The notes: generated by a model not told the origin, from the letters alone. Counted from the stretch's first letter, positions 1-8,927 are shown. The stretch is 23,651 nucleotides of DNA from UBA5070 sp039798065 (GCA_039798065.1 JBDKGS010000025.1:1-23651); one strand, 5' to 3'. Made by a program: numbers and translations.

Positions 1-2
1 TT

Positions 3-728
3 CCCTTCTTCGAGGACCGCGGGTACCGCGTGATTGCTCCGGCATGGCCGTTGCACGACAAGCCGGTCGCCGACATGGTGCGCGCCCATCCGGACTCCGC
101 GTTGGGCAGGCTCGAGTATGGCGATATCGTGGCGTCCTACAATCGCGTGCTGGACACCCTTGGTGAACCACCTATCGTCATCGGTCATTCCATGGGAGGG
201 CTTGTCGCCCAGACCTTGCTGGCACAGGGGCGTGTCGCCGCGGCGGTGGCGCTGGAACCCGCACCTCCGGTGGGGGTGAAGTCCTTGGCCTGGTCCCATG
301 TCCGCTCCAATTTCCCGCTGGTGAATCCGTTCGTGTCGGGGAAGACTCCCCTCAGGATGGACTTGGACAAGTTCAGCTACGTCTTCGTGAACGGGATGAC
401 GGATTCTGCCCGAGCCGCGGCCTGGTCGTCCTTCGCGGTTCCGGAATCCCGTCTGGTCGCGCGGACATCAGGTGACAAAAAATGGCGCATCGATTTCGCC
501 AAGCCCCACGCACCCCTTTTGTTCGTGTCGGGCGGCGAGGACAATTGCATCCCCGCGTCGCTGGTCCGAAAAGCCCGTGACCGGTATGTGGCGGCAGGTT
601 CGGGGGCCGATCTGCGCGAGTTCGCCGACCGCAACCATTTTGTCACGGGGAAGCCGGGCTGGGAGAAGGTCGCTGCGAGCGTGGCGGGATGGATCGATTC
701 CGTGTTGGCGGAGAAGTCCACGCGCTGA
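3..728 (+). CDS. alpha/beta hydrolase, 5' end outside the window
   Basis: The reading frame is open from the first bases of the window, so the N-terminus is missing; the GTG at 30 lies inside the fold and is not the likely start. The visible part reads as an alpha/beta hydrolase. A strand ending in YRVIAPAWP is followed by the nucleophile elbow GHSMGG (Ser about 54 codons after the GTG). A late strand LLFVSGGEDN could supply the acid, and NHFVTG the catalytic His. The Ser-Asp/Glu-His arrangement suggests a lipase, esterase or similar serine hydrolase. No signal peptide can be judged because the start is absent. The substrate cannot be told from sequence. It ends in TGA and is followed by a 343-base gap, so it is probably not cotranscribed with the next gene. 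Confidence 0.85.
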   Translation, partial: PFFEDRGYRVIAPAWPLHDKPVADMVRAHPDSALGRLEYGDIVASYNRVLDTLGEPPIVIGHSMGGLVAQTLLAQGRVAAAVALEPAPPVGVKSLAWSHVRSNFPLVNPFVSGKTPLRMDLDKFSYVFVNGMTDSARAAAWSSFAVPESRLVARTSGDKKWRIDFAKPHAPLLFVSGGEDNCIPASLVRKARDRYVAAGSGADLREFADRNHFVTGKPGWEKVAASVAGWIDSVLAEKSTR

Positions 729-1071
729 CGCGTCCGCGGGATTCGCCGGGAGCGAATTGACGGAATATGTCAACTTGCCTCAAAGGGAGAATTTCGGATC
801 CGGCGATTTTCCATTGGCGCGATTTGGATGGACATCGCGATTTTTGCCAGAATCTGTCGCTTCGCGCCATTGCGGTCTTGATGGATGTCGGGCTGCGTGC
901 GAGATTTCAGAACAAGCAATTCATCCCGGTTGGAATCGAGCCCAGCGCCATCGACGGTCGTTCCCGATCCGTCTCCGTTGGAGGGCGTTCCCGCAGCCGG
1001 TCGCCCGTATCGGCGACGGGGCCGTGATCCGTTGCGCTCGAATCCCACAAACTCCCTGCAAAGGAACTTCA
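729..1071. other. intergenic stretch without a supported gene
   Basis: This 343-base gap separates the hydrolase from the propeller protein. Short open frames cross it (for example 767-1027), but they have no ribosome binding site, no recognisable domain and no agreement in frame with a neighbour. It holds a small inverted repeat at 757-773 (TTGAC, 7-base spacer, GTCAA) and probably the promoter and leader of the downstream gene. No strong terminator was seen after the hydrolase. Confidence 0.6.
757..773. promoter_or_regulatory. small palindrome, possible operator
   Basis: TTGAC at 757-761 and GTCAA at 769-773 form a perfect 5-base inverted repeat around a 7-base spacer, in non-coding DNA about 300 bases before the propeller gene. 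The geometry suits a dimeric repressor, but 5 bases can match by chance and no second copy was found beside another gene. Confidence 0.2.
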
Positions 1072-4000
1072 ATGATGCGATGGAAATCACTCCGGTCGGC
1101 GATCGGACTCGCCGCGCTGAGCATCGGTCTGCTCGGTGCCGCCTCGGGAGCGGAAGGGCCCGACAAGGAAGCTGCTCGAATGGGAGGCGAAGATCCCCGG
1201 GCGCGCGAGGAGGCCGACAACGCCATGCGCTCGGGCTCCAAGGACAAAAAATGGACAAGCAGGGATGCGCTCAAGGCGCGCGATGAGGCTCGCAAGATGC
1301 GTGTGAGTCGTCACCTGTTCCAACCTGGCGCCTGGAAGTCCAAGCTGACGCTTGTTGGAGCCTCCATGGATGTCGCCACAGCTCAGGCCGCGACGGTGGT
1401 CGGGAGCGGGTCGAACGGTGTCAGCTTGGCGGCGGTGACCCCTACCGGGGCCAATGTCTGGCAGAACATCGGACCCATGCATATCGGTGGGCGCACCAGG
1501 ACTCTCCTGATTTCTCCAACCAACCCCAACATCATGCTCCTTGGCAGCGTGAGTGGCGGCATCTGGCGGACCACCGATCGTGGCGTGAACTGGGCTCCCG
1601 TCAACGATTTTCTTCCCAACATGGCTGTCTCGCATTTGGCGCAGGACCCGTTCGATGCGAACGTGATTCTGGCTGGTACAGGAGAGAGTTATACGCATAC
1701 CGGGCGCGAGGGTGCTGGGATTTTGAAGTCAACCGATGGCGGTTTGAATTGGAACTTTCTTGCGTCGACAATTCCTGGCTCGTCGACTCCGATGAAATAT
1801 GTCCAACATCTCGCCTTCAGCCCTGTCACGCGCGGTCTGTTGTTCGCGTCCACCGATGTCGGGCTGTACCGTTCCGTGAATGGTGGCGCTAGCTGGACAC
1901 TGGTCGCTCCCGACAAAATTTACGGGGTCCACTTCCAGCCGGGAAACCCCAAGCGTATGTTGGCTTCGGCGGTGGGATACATCCGCCAGAGCGACGATTC
2001 CGGCAAAACATGGCCACCCGTTCTTCCGCAACCCATTCCGGACGGCGAACGGATCGAGTTGGCGTTTTCCAATTCGAATCCGCAGATCGTCTACGCTTCC
2101 GTTCAGAAAGACGCGATGCTTTGGAGATCCGACGACGGAGGAAGTACCTGGATCAGAAAATTCACGGGTACCGGACTTCAAGCCATGACATATAACGTTT
2201 TGAGAAACCAGGGGTATTACGACAACTGCCTTTGGGTGCATCCGACCGACCCGAATACGGTCCTCGTCGGTGGAATCACTCTCTGGCTAACCCGAGACGG
2301 CGGCACGACAGGTGGGTCCGTCAGTACGATGGGTGGCGGGGTCCACGACGACATCCACCGGATCACGACCGATCCAGCATGGAACGGAACAGGGAATCCG
2401 ACAATTTATGTCAATACGGATGGAGGGCTCTACCGGATCGACGATTTTATGGGATCGAATCGCGTAGCATCGTTGAATTCCACGCTGCCGATCGTCCAGA
2501 TCGTAGGTATGGATGTAATGCCGGGCTACGGTTACATCTCGATCGGAACCCAGGACAACGACTCCTATCTCTATCAACCCAATTTTGGCTGGCAGGACTG
2601 CTTCACAGCCGGATCGCACAACGCGAAATCCGACGGTGGCGAAACCGTGTTCGCTCCAAGACTGACCGGCGATGGAAAAATCGCGATGATGACATCGATT
2701 CAGGAACTCATCTTCGCGATGGCAAGAAAACTGGTTCCCAACGAGGCTCTGAGCGCCGTGAGGCAGGAGGAGAGGATGTGTCCGGGGGAAACGGAAGACG
2801 ATCCGTATGTCCCCTGCCTGGTGACGGTTTCCGTCCACGAGGAATACTTCAAGTCGGGCCTTGGCTCAACGGACAAATTTCCTTTCTACCCGGCGATGGT
2901 GGTCGATAGCAATTACGGCCCCGGGGTTCAGGCGAAGGTGCTGTATGGGGGGACAAGGCTCCATAAAATGGACCTGTCGCAGCAACCCAGCGGCTCGGAG
3001 GTAGTTCGTGCCCCGCTCACGGGAGCATCTCCTTCGTTCATTTCCGCGATCGGCGTAGCACCGGGAAACTCTCAACGTGTGCTGGTGGGCTACGAATCAG
3101 GACGGTTGGACGGGACCAGGAACTTGTCGACTATCAGTGCGACCACCTGGAGCACATTGGGAGCATCGGCACTTCCCGCAGGCCGCAGAATCCTCTCAAT
3201 CAAGTTCGATCCCACCGACGCCAAGACCATCTACGTCACCTACGCGGGCGCCAACGCCAACAACATCTGGCGTTCGCGCGACGACGGCGCCACCTGGACG
3301 GCCCTCAAAGGCGCGTTGCCCAGCGCTTCGGTCTACGATCTGGCCATCCTGCCGGAGAACCCCAAGGTCCTCTACGCCGCGACGGAAGTCGGTTTGTTCG
3401 CGAGTGCCGACGGCGGCGACAGTTGGGGTGCGCCCGAGAGCGGACCGAGCCTGACCACGGTGCGAAAGCTCAAGTACGTGGACGGCAAACTCGTGGTGGG
3501 AACCTACGGCCGCGGGGTCTACCAGCTAGACCTGAAATCGACCTCGCTCGAATCGCCGACAGGATTTGTCGTCACCACGGGGAATCTTTCCGCGAGTCTT
3601 TCCTGGGGCGCCGTTTCGGGCGCCTCGGGCTACCAGGTCGAAATCGCCGAGGGTGCCAGCGGCCCATGGAGCACGGCTTCGCAGGTCAGCGGAACCAACT
3701 ACGTCCACAACAGCTTTCCCAAGCGGATCCCGTACTGGTTCCGGGTGAAGGCCTTGGCGGGAACGGTTCCGGGTGTGGCGACCACGTCAATTTCCGTCTA
3801 CCCGTTCACTCCCGACGCGCCGGCGAACCCGACGGCCACCGCGGGCATCGCAAAGGTGTCGCTCGCCTGGTCCCAGGTCGCGCAGGCCACGAGCTACGTC
3901 GTCGAACGTTCGAACAGCGCCACGGGAACTTTCACCTCGGTGGGTTCGGTGAGCTCGGCCAGTTTCGAGGACATCAATCTTACGGCGGGCACCACCTATT

Positions 4001-5721
4001 ACTACCGCATCGTCGGCTCCAACGCCTTGGGGCGCGGAACTCCCAGCTCCGTGGTGCAGGCGACTCCGTTCGCCGATCCCGCCGCCTGGTCGGATCTCGA
4101 CATCGGGACCGGAGTGGGAGGTTCGCATACGGTCTCGGGCCAGGTCCATACCGTGAAGGCCGGTGGCAACGACATCTGGAACCTTAGCGACAACTTCCAT
4201 TTCACCTACCGGAAATTGACAGGTGACGGAAGCCTGTCGGCGAAGGTGTCGTCGCTTTCGATCGTATCGGGTTCCATGGATCCATGGGCCAAGGCCGGCC
4301 TCATGATCCGCGAGAAGCTGACACCGGGATCGCGCCACGCCATGATGGAAATGACTTCCGGAAACGGCGCTCTGTTCCAGTACCGGCAGACAGAAAATGG
4401 CGGATGCGGCAACAACATCCAGTCCGGATTGAAAGCTCCCTACTGGGTGAAGATCGTGCGCCAGGGCAACGTCCTGTCGGGCTACCAGAGTCCGGACGGC
4501 ACAAATTGGAGCCAGATCGCCGGAGCCAACGTCACGCTCACGAATCTTCCGGCCGACCTCTACATCGGCATGGCGGTCACCGCCCATTCCACATCGGCTG
4601 TGGTCTCGGGCGTGTTTGATCTCGCACCGGTCGCACCCCTGCCACCCCCGGCACCCGCCAATTTCGCGGCGGTTCCGGCGAACGGGCAGATCAGCCTGAG
4701 CTGGAGCGCCGTCCAGGGTGCGACATCCTACGAGGTCCGCCGTTGGCTCAACGATCCCGCGCAGAAGATTCTCGTCTTCAACGGATCCCAGACCTCGTTC
4801 GTAAACACGGGTCTCACCAACGGCCTGCGGTACAGCTACGAGGTTTCGTCGGTCAACGCCAGTGGCACAGGACCTGCATCGGCAGCCGTGTCGGCCACCG
4901 TGGGAGCGCAGATTCCGTCTGCACCCCAAAACCTCAGGGCCGTGGCCGGTGACGCCTCGGTGTCGTTGACCTGGGATGTCGCCTCGGGTGCGACTTCCTA
5001 CAAGGTGCGTCGTTGGGCGACCTCCAACCCGTCGGCCGTGACCGAAACCAACACCACGACCAACAGCTCCAGCCTCTCCGGTCTGACCAACGGAACATCG
5101 TATTCCTTCTCGGTGATCGCGACCAACGCGTCGGGTAGCAGTGCCGCATCGGCGACCGTCGCGGCGACTCCTGCGGCCCCGCAGACCTGGACGGAAATTG
5201 ACATCGACAGCTGGGGTGGATCGCGCGTGGTGTCGGGGACGACCCACACCGTGAAGGGCAGCGGATCGGACATTTGGAACAATTCCGACCAGTTCCATTT
5301 CAGCTACCGGACACTTTCCGGCAACGGAACCCTGGTCGCGAAGGTGGTCTCCCTCGGCAACACGAACGCGTGGGCCAAGGCGGGGTTGATGTTCCGCGAG
5401 ACCACATCGGGGAACAGCCGCAACGTCATGGTGAACGTGACGCCTTCCAACGGGGTCCTGCTCCAGAAGCGCATGAACCCGGGCGAGGCGACCACCAACA
5501 CCATCGTTTCAGGCAAGGCTGTTCCGCAGTGGCTCAAGCTCACGCGTTCCGGCAATACCTTCACCGGGTATCTGTCCGCCGACGGCACGAATTGGACCCA
5601 GGTCGGATCTCCGGTGGTGTTCGGTTCGTTCTCGTCCACGGCGTTGGTCGGGCTCGCCGTCACCAGCCACAACTCCGGAGCGGTCACCACCGCCGTGTTC
5701 GACAATGTGACGATCCCCTGA
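1072..5721 (+). CDS. exported multidomain protein: Asp-box beta-propeller, FN3 and lectin-like domains
   Basis: 1549 residues. The start at 1072 is chosen because AAAGGA lies 6-7 bases upstream and the next residues form a signal peptide (basic MMRWKSLR, hydrophobic core, likely cut after GAASGA near residue 27). The open frame runs upstream to 472 but has no such features there. Residues ~90-823 form one or more beta-propellers with at least seven Asp-box (BNR-like) motifs, such as TTDRGVNW, STDGGLNW, SDDGGSTW and SRDDGATW, as in sialidases, GH74 enzymes and VPS10 proteins. Then come two FN3 domains (~824-1004), a DUF1349/concanavalin-like sandwich (~1004-1184), two more FN3 (~1192-1367) and a second sandwich (~1371-1549). 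It is likely secreted or surface-bound and may bind or cleave glycans. No catalytic residues could be assigned. The C-terminus is the second sandwich, with no separate sorting domain seen. Rows near 2100-2460 are clearly lower in GC than the 3' half. Confidence 0.88.
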   Translation: MMRWKSLRSAIGLAALSIGLLGAASGAEGPDKEAARMGGEDPRAREEADNAMRSGSKDKKWTSRDALKARDEARKMRVSRHLFQPGAWKSKLTLVGASMDVATAQAATVVGSGSNGVSLAAVTPTGANVWQNIGPMHIGGRTRTLLISPTNPNIMLLGSVSGGIWRTTDRGVNWAPVNDFLPNMAVSHLAQDPFDANVILAGTGESYTHTGREGAGILKSTDGGLNWNFLASTIPGSSTPMKYVQHLAFSPVTRGLLFASTDVGLYRSVNGGASWTLVAPDKIYGVHFQPGNPKRMLASAVGYIRQSDDSGKTWPPVLPQPIPDGERIELAFSNSNPQIVYASVQKDAMLWRSDDGGSTWIRKFTGTGLQAMTYNVLRNQGYYDNCLWVHPTDPNTVLVGGITLWLTRDGGTTGGSVSTMGGGVHDDIHRITTDPAWNGTGNPTIYVNTDGGLYRIDDFMGSNRVASLNSTLPIVQIVGMDVMPGYGYISIGTQDNDSYLYQPNFGWQDCFTAGSHNAKSDGGETVFAPRLTGDGKIAMMTSIQELIFAMARKLVPNEALSAVRQEERMCPGETEDDPYVPCLVTVSVHEEYFKSGLGSTDKFPFYPAMVVDSNYGPGVQAKVLYGGTRLHKMDLSQQPSGSEVVRAPLTGASPSFISAIGVAPGNSQRVLVGYESGRLDGTRNLSTISATTWSTLGASALPAGRRILSIKFDPTDAKTIYVTYAGANANNIWRSRDDGATWTALKGALPSASVYDLAILPENPKVLYAATEVGLFASADGGDSWGAPESGPSLTTVRKLKYVDGKLVVGTYGRGVYQLDLKSTSLESPTGFVVTTGNLSASLSWGAVSGASGYQVEIAEGASGPWSTASQVSGTNYVHNSFPKRIPYWFRVKALAGTVPGVATTSISVYPFTPDAPANPTATAGIAKVSLAWSQVAQATSYVVERSNSATGTFTSVGSVSSASFEDINLTAGTTYYYRIVGSNALGRGTPSSVVQATPFADPAAWSDLDIGTGVGGSHTVSGQVHTVKAGGNDIWNLSDNFHFTYRKLTGDGSLSAKVSSLSIVSGSMDPWAKAGLMIREKLTPGSRHAMMEMTSGNGALFQYRQTENGGCGNNIQSGLKAPYWVKIVRQGNVLSGYQSPDGTNWSQIAGANVTLTNLPADLYIGMAVTAHSTSAVVSGVFDLAPVAPLPPPAPANFAAVPANGQISLSWSAVQGATSYEVRRWLNDPAQKILVFNGSQTSFVNTGLTNGLRYSYEVSSVNASGTGPASAAVSATVGAQIPSAPQNLRAVAGDASVSLTWDVASGATSYKVRRWATSNPSAVTETNTTTNSSSLSGLTNGTSYSFSVIATNASGSSAASATVAATPAAPQTWTEIDIDSWGGSRVVSGTTHTVKGSGSDIWNNSDQFHFSYRTLSGNGTLVAKVVSLGNTNAWAKAGLMFRETTSGNSRNVMVNVTPSNGVLLQKRMNPGEATTNTIVSGKAVPQWLKLTRSGNTFTGYLSADGTNWTQVGSPVVFGSFSSTALVGLAVTSHNSGAVTTAVFDNVTIP

Positions 5722-5732
5722 TGTGAATCTCC

Positions 5733-5760
5733 GGCGAGTCCTCGGGCTCGCCTTTCCCTT
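5733..5760 (+). terminator. first of two tandem rho-independent terminators
   Basis: Twelve bases after the propeller stop, GGCGAGTC (5733-5740) pairs with GGCTCGCC (5745-5752), including one G-U, around a CTCG loop. The pyrimidine run TTTCCCTT follows. It ends the propeller transcript. Confidence 0.7.
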
Positions 5761-5793
5761 CGGCGAGGCAGCAACGCCTCGCCGTTTCCTTTT
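5761..5793 (+). terminator. second of two tandem rho-independent terminators
   Basis: CGGCGAGGC (5761-5769) and GCCTCGCCG (5776-5784) form a perfect 9-base-pair stem with the loop AGCAAC, followed by TTTCCTTTT. It uses the same GGCGAG/CTCGCC stem core as the hairpin immediately upstream, so segments of the two can also pair with each other. Confidence 0.8.
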
Positions 5794-5814
5794 GCACTGA
5801 AGCAGATTTCGAGG

Positions 5815-7842
5815 ATGTTCAAGATGCTCTTGCATGCCGCCATGCTGGTCGCAACTTCCTTCGCCCAGGATCCACAACCGATCGACACCACCGCCAATGG
5901 CGGAGTCGTCACGATCCGAGGAGAACGTGCGGCCGTCTCCGGAGAGACAAAAATCGACATGAAGTCACTTTCTGTCGTGGGTGGGAATTCCGTGGATCGG
6001 GGTGTCGCGACGCTGCCGGGGGCCCACGTCTATACGAACTCGAGAGGCGAAGCCCTGGTCAGCATCCGTGGCTCGCAGGAGCGGCAGGTGTGCGTCTTCC
6101 AGGATGGTGCTCCGCTTTCGCTCCAGTGGGACCAAAGATCGGACCTGTCGATGGTGCCATCGGCGCTCGTCTCCAGCATCGAACTGGTTCGTGGTGTGCC
6201 GTCGATCCACTACGGGCCGTGGGCCTCGGGTGGCGTGGTCAATCTGGTGGGAGTTGCGCCGCGCGGCGATACCGGTTGGACGCGTTGGAGCGCCTCGGCG
6301 GGTCCACAAGGTCGGGGTTCGGTCGACTACGTTTCGGCGAGGTCGCGGGAAGGCCGCTCGATCGTGCTGGGCGGCGGATGGTACGGCTACGACGGGATCG
6401 CGACCGCGGCCGCTGGTCCCGACGACGACGAGCCGGACGCCAGCGCGCACCAGGGATCCACGCAAGTGCGGACGAATTCTGACCTGCAGATGAAATGGAT
6501 GTCCGCTCGTTGGCGAACCCAGGTGCCGGGCGGCTGGTCGACCGGCATCTCCGGACAATTTCTGGATGGATCGAAAGGCGATCCGCCATCCGGGTTTCCA
6601 GGCGATTCCCCTCGGTTCTGGCGCATCCCCGACTGGTCCTTCGGTCGGGTTGTCGTCGATGCCAGCAAGTGGGGGGCGCAGGGGGGGATTTCCTCCGCCA
6701 TTTGGATGAACAGCCAACGGCAGGTCATCGACAAATTCAGCGGGGAGTTGTACGCGACGCGAACCGCCCAGGAAGATTCGAAGGACCTGGATTTCGGTGG
6801 CCGGTGGGTGGGGAGCTGGAAGCCGACTTCCGACTGGATGTGGACAACCTCGATCCAGGCGGGTCGTGGTGGACACGACCAGACCGATCGAGCCTTCGAT
6901 TCCTCCGGTCGACCGCAGTCGGCACCGATCCTTCGCTATCGACAGGTTGTCGGTGGTGCGAGTGGAGAATTGTCGTGGCAACCGAATCGTCGATGGACGG
7001 CTTCGGTCGGAACGACTTGGGACCAGGAATGGACCTTGCAGGCGGGCGACAAGAAGGAAAAGCCGGCCAGCGGATTGCCGGGGGGCAGTGCACTTGTAAA
7101 GTGGTCCCCGACGACGAATCATATCGTGCATGCGGCAGCCGCCCTGCGCAGCCGGTTTGCCAGCATGCGTGAACTCTACGGAGAATCGCTGCGGAGCTTC
7201 GCACCCAATCCAGAGCTTTCCCCGGAACGAACCTCCTCGATCGAAGTTGGAGCGACCGGCCGAAATCCTGGCCTGCAAGGCGAAGCGACAATTTTCGTCC
7301 GAAGTACGGATGGACTCATCGACCAGACGCGAGTACAGGATCCGTCGAATCCCAAACGCTCACTGCGGAAGCGGGTGAATCTGGAGCAGGTGGTGGTGCG
7401 GGGGATCGAGTTCGCGGGGGGATGGAAGCCGATCGCCCCTTTGGCGCTGCAGGCGTCGGCGACCCTGACGGATTCGTGGGCGACGGATTCCGTCAGCTCG
7501 AGGTCGCGTCCCGAGGGTGTCGTGCTGCGCAGTCCCGAGGTAGTGGCGTCCCTGCGTTCGGAGATCGCCCTTCCGATGGGGTTCGCGGCGGCGTTCGATC
7601 TGTCGTACAAAGGGGACGCCTGGGATCGGCATCCCGATCCGGCCCGGACGGAACTTGTCTACCTGGGCGAATCGGTCGTGGTGGGACTCCATGCATCGTG
7701 GCAGGCTCCCGAGTTGTGGCTGGTTCCGAAATTGCGATTGGAACTGCACCAGGAAAACGTCTTCGATGCTCCGACCATGCCCCAACTCGGCTTGCCGGGC
7801 GCGGGAAGGACCACCTACCTCAGGGCGAGCATGGAGTTCTGA
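5815..7842 (+). CDS. TonB-dependent outer membrane receptor
   Basis: 675 residues, compact for this family. The N-terminus MFKMLLHAAMLVATSFA is a short signal peptide, probably cut after Ala17. Residues ~45-160 read as the plug domain: GVATLPGAHVYTNSRGEA, then VSIRGS, a VFQDGAPL segment and SSIELVRGVPSIHYGPWASG. The rest is a beta-barrel rich in alternating aromatic and polar residues, ending in a C-terminal Phe (LRASMEF), the usual signal for outer membrane assembly. It would import a ligand such as a metal chelate, cobamide or oligosaccharide using TonB energy; the substrate cannot be told. GAGG at 5811-5814 touches the ATG at 5815 but is 9 bases before a second ATG at 5824, so translation may start there. 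The longer form is kept because it retains Lys3 for the signal peptide. A GlxA-type regulator follows 71 bases downstream with no terminator between. Confidence 0.88.
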   Translation: MFKMLLHAAMLVATSFAQDPQPIDTTANGGVVTIRGERAAVSGETKIDMKSLSVVGGNSVDRGVATLPGAHVYTNSRGEALVSIRGSQERQVCVFQDGAPLSLQWDQRSDLSMVPSALVSSIELVRGVPSIHYGPWASGGVVNLVGVAPRGDTGWTRWSASAGPQGRGSVDYVSARSREGRSIVLGGGWYGYDGIATAAAGPDDDEPDASAHQGSTQVRTNSDLQMKWMSARWRTQVPGGWSTGISGQFLDGSKGDPPSGFPGDSPRFWRIPDWSFGRVVVDASKWGAQGGISSAIWMNSQRQVIDKFSGELYATRTAQEDSKDLDFGGRWVGSWKPTSDWMWTTSIQAGRGGHDQTDRAFDSSGRPQSAPILRYRQVVGGASGELSWQPNRRWTASVGTTWDQEWTLQAGDKKEKPASGLPGGSALVKWSPTTNHIVHAAAALRSRFASMRELYGESLRSFAPNPELSPERTSSIEVGATGRNPGLQGEATIFVRSTDGLIDQTRVQDPSNPKRSLRKRVNLEQVVVRGIEFAGGWKPIAPLALQASATLTDSWATDSVSSRSRPEGVVLRSPEVVASLRSEIALPMGFAAAFDLSYKGDAWDRHPDPARTELVYLGESVVVGLHASWQAPELWLVPKLRLELHQENVFDAPTMPQLGLPGAGRTTYLRASMEF

Positions 7843-7876
7843 ATCCGCGACAAGACGGACCAGAAGGGAGTCGCAT

Positions 7877-7906
7877 TTGAGACAGGGAGTGATTCTCGAT
7901 TACATT
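7877..7906 (+). promoter_or_regulatory. putative promoter of the GlxA-type regulator
   Basis: TTGAGA (7877-7882) and TACATT (7901-7906) are separated by 18 bases and resemble sigma-70 -35 and -10 elements (5/6 and 4/6 matches). A start site about 7 bases downstream would fall at or next to the ATG at 7914, giving a transcript with almost no leader. Confidence 0.35.
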
Positions 7907-7913
7907 CCTGTCC

Positions 7914-8927
7914 ATGCTCGAATCACCCATCGAGAGGCCGACCCCCAGAACAGTCGGTCTCGTCTTGTTCCCCGGCTGCCAGCCAGCCGGGTTGTTCGCC
8001 GTTGCCGACATCCTGGATGCGCTCAATTTCAAGTTGGGCGGAAAGTTGTTCGAACTCCGTTGGGTCGGTGCGGGAGTCCAGGAAGTGCAGACCTGGCAGA
8101 GTCAATTTCTGGATCCGGCAGCTTCGATCGCCGATGTCCAAGCCGACATCTGGTTGGTTCCCGCTCTCTGGGCGACCGATCCTGAACAGCTGGCTCGGGT
8201 CATTCAGGGCGCCAAGGGCGTCGTTTCGGCGTTGCTCGAGACGCCCGAAACATCCGAGGTCTGGACCTACTGCTCGGGAGCCTTGATCGTCGGGGCGACA
8301 GGACTTCTCGAAGGGCGGAGGGCAACTTCCACCTGGTGGCTCGAGCCCTACCTTAGATCCCTGCATCCCGGCGTCGAATGGAGGCTGTCGGAATCCGTCG
8401 TCCGCGATGGTCGATTTCTGTCCGCTTCCGGAGTGCACGGATATTTCGCCTTGCTGGCTCGTTGGGTGGGGGATAACCTGGGGCCCCAGGTCGTGCGGGA
8501 GCTGGAGAAAATGATGCTCTTCCCCAAACCGCACCGCGAATCGGGCGCCTTTCGCCCGGTGGATCCCGCCGAAGTCCATGATCCGAGATTGCGTCGCGTG
8601 GTGGTCGAAGCGATGTCCTTGGGGGCCGATACCGTTGACCTGGATTGGGCCGCGACGCTTCTTGGCATGTCGCCACGGTCCCTCTCCAGGTTCGTCCGCG
8701 ACAAGACGGGTCTCTCGGCGGGGGATTGGTTGAGGAGAATCAATCTCCGGCAGGTCGGCGAGGATCTTGCAAAGACCGATCTTTCCGTGAAACAGATCGC
8801 CGAAAACCGAGGTTATTCCGGTGTGGCGAGCCTACAGCGCTCGTTCCATCAAGTGACTGGGTACACGCCATCCCAGTATCGTAGGCATTTCTCGGAAGGG
8901 GCGCATACGGCCAGGGATCTTTGCTGA
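7914..8927 (+). CDS. GlxA-family AraC-type transcriptional regulator
   Basis: 337 residues with the two-domain layout of GlxA regulators. Residues ~13-195 are a DJ-1/PfpI-like domain that begins TVGLVLFPG and carries Cys120 in the elbow YCSGA, followed by GLLEGRRATSTWW, a typical stretch of this family. Residues ~225-327 are the AraC/XylS DNA-binding domain with two helix-turn-helix units; LGMSPRSLSRFV and IAENRGYSGVASLQRSF are the recognition regions, and GYTPSQYRRHF is the usual end. In this family the first domain normally senses a ligand rather than acting as an enzyme. It lies 71 bases behind the TonB-dependent receptor in the same direction, so it may control that receptor or be cotranscribed with it. 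No Shine-Dalgarno sequence is visible within 15 bases of the ATG. Confidence 0.9.
   Translation: MLESPIERPTPRTVGLVLFPGCQPAGLFAVADILDALNFKLGGKLFELRWVGAGVQEVQTWQSQFLDPAASIADVQADIWLVPALWATDPEQLARVIQGAKGVVSALLETPETSEVWTYCSGALIVGATGLLEGRRATSTWWLEPYLRSLHPGVEWRLSESVVRDGRFLSASGVHGYFALLARWVGDNLGPQVVRELEKMMLFPKPHRESGAFRPVDPAEVHDPRLRRVVVEAMSLGADTVDLDWAATLLGMSPRSLSRFVRDKTGLSAGDWLRRINLRQVGEDLAKTDLSVKQIAENRGYSGVASLQRSFHQVTGYTPSQYRRHFSEGAHTARDLC

Noticed and set aside
757..773. TTGAC...GTCAA palindrome as a LexA (SOS) box
   Set aside because: It does not match the LexA box I recall for Fibrobacter (TGC-rich palindrome), and the neighbouring gene is not a DNA repair gene.
472..1071. Upstream extension of the propeller protein frame
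   Set aside because: It overlaps the hydrolase gene and lies before a good ribosome binding site and signal peptide at 1072.
3787..5298. 503-residue open frame on the minus strand
   Set aside because: It lies opposite the FN3 and lectin-like domains of the propeller protein and has a low-complexity Arg/Gly/His composition typical of antisense shadows.
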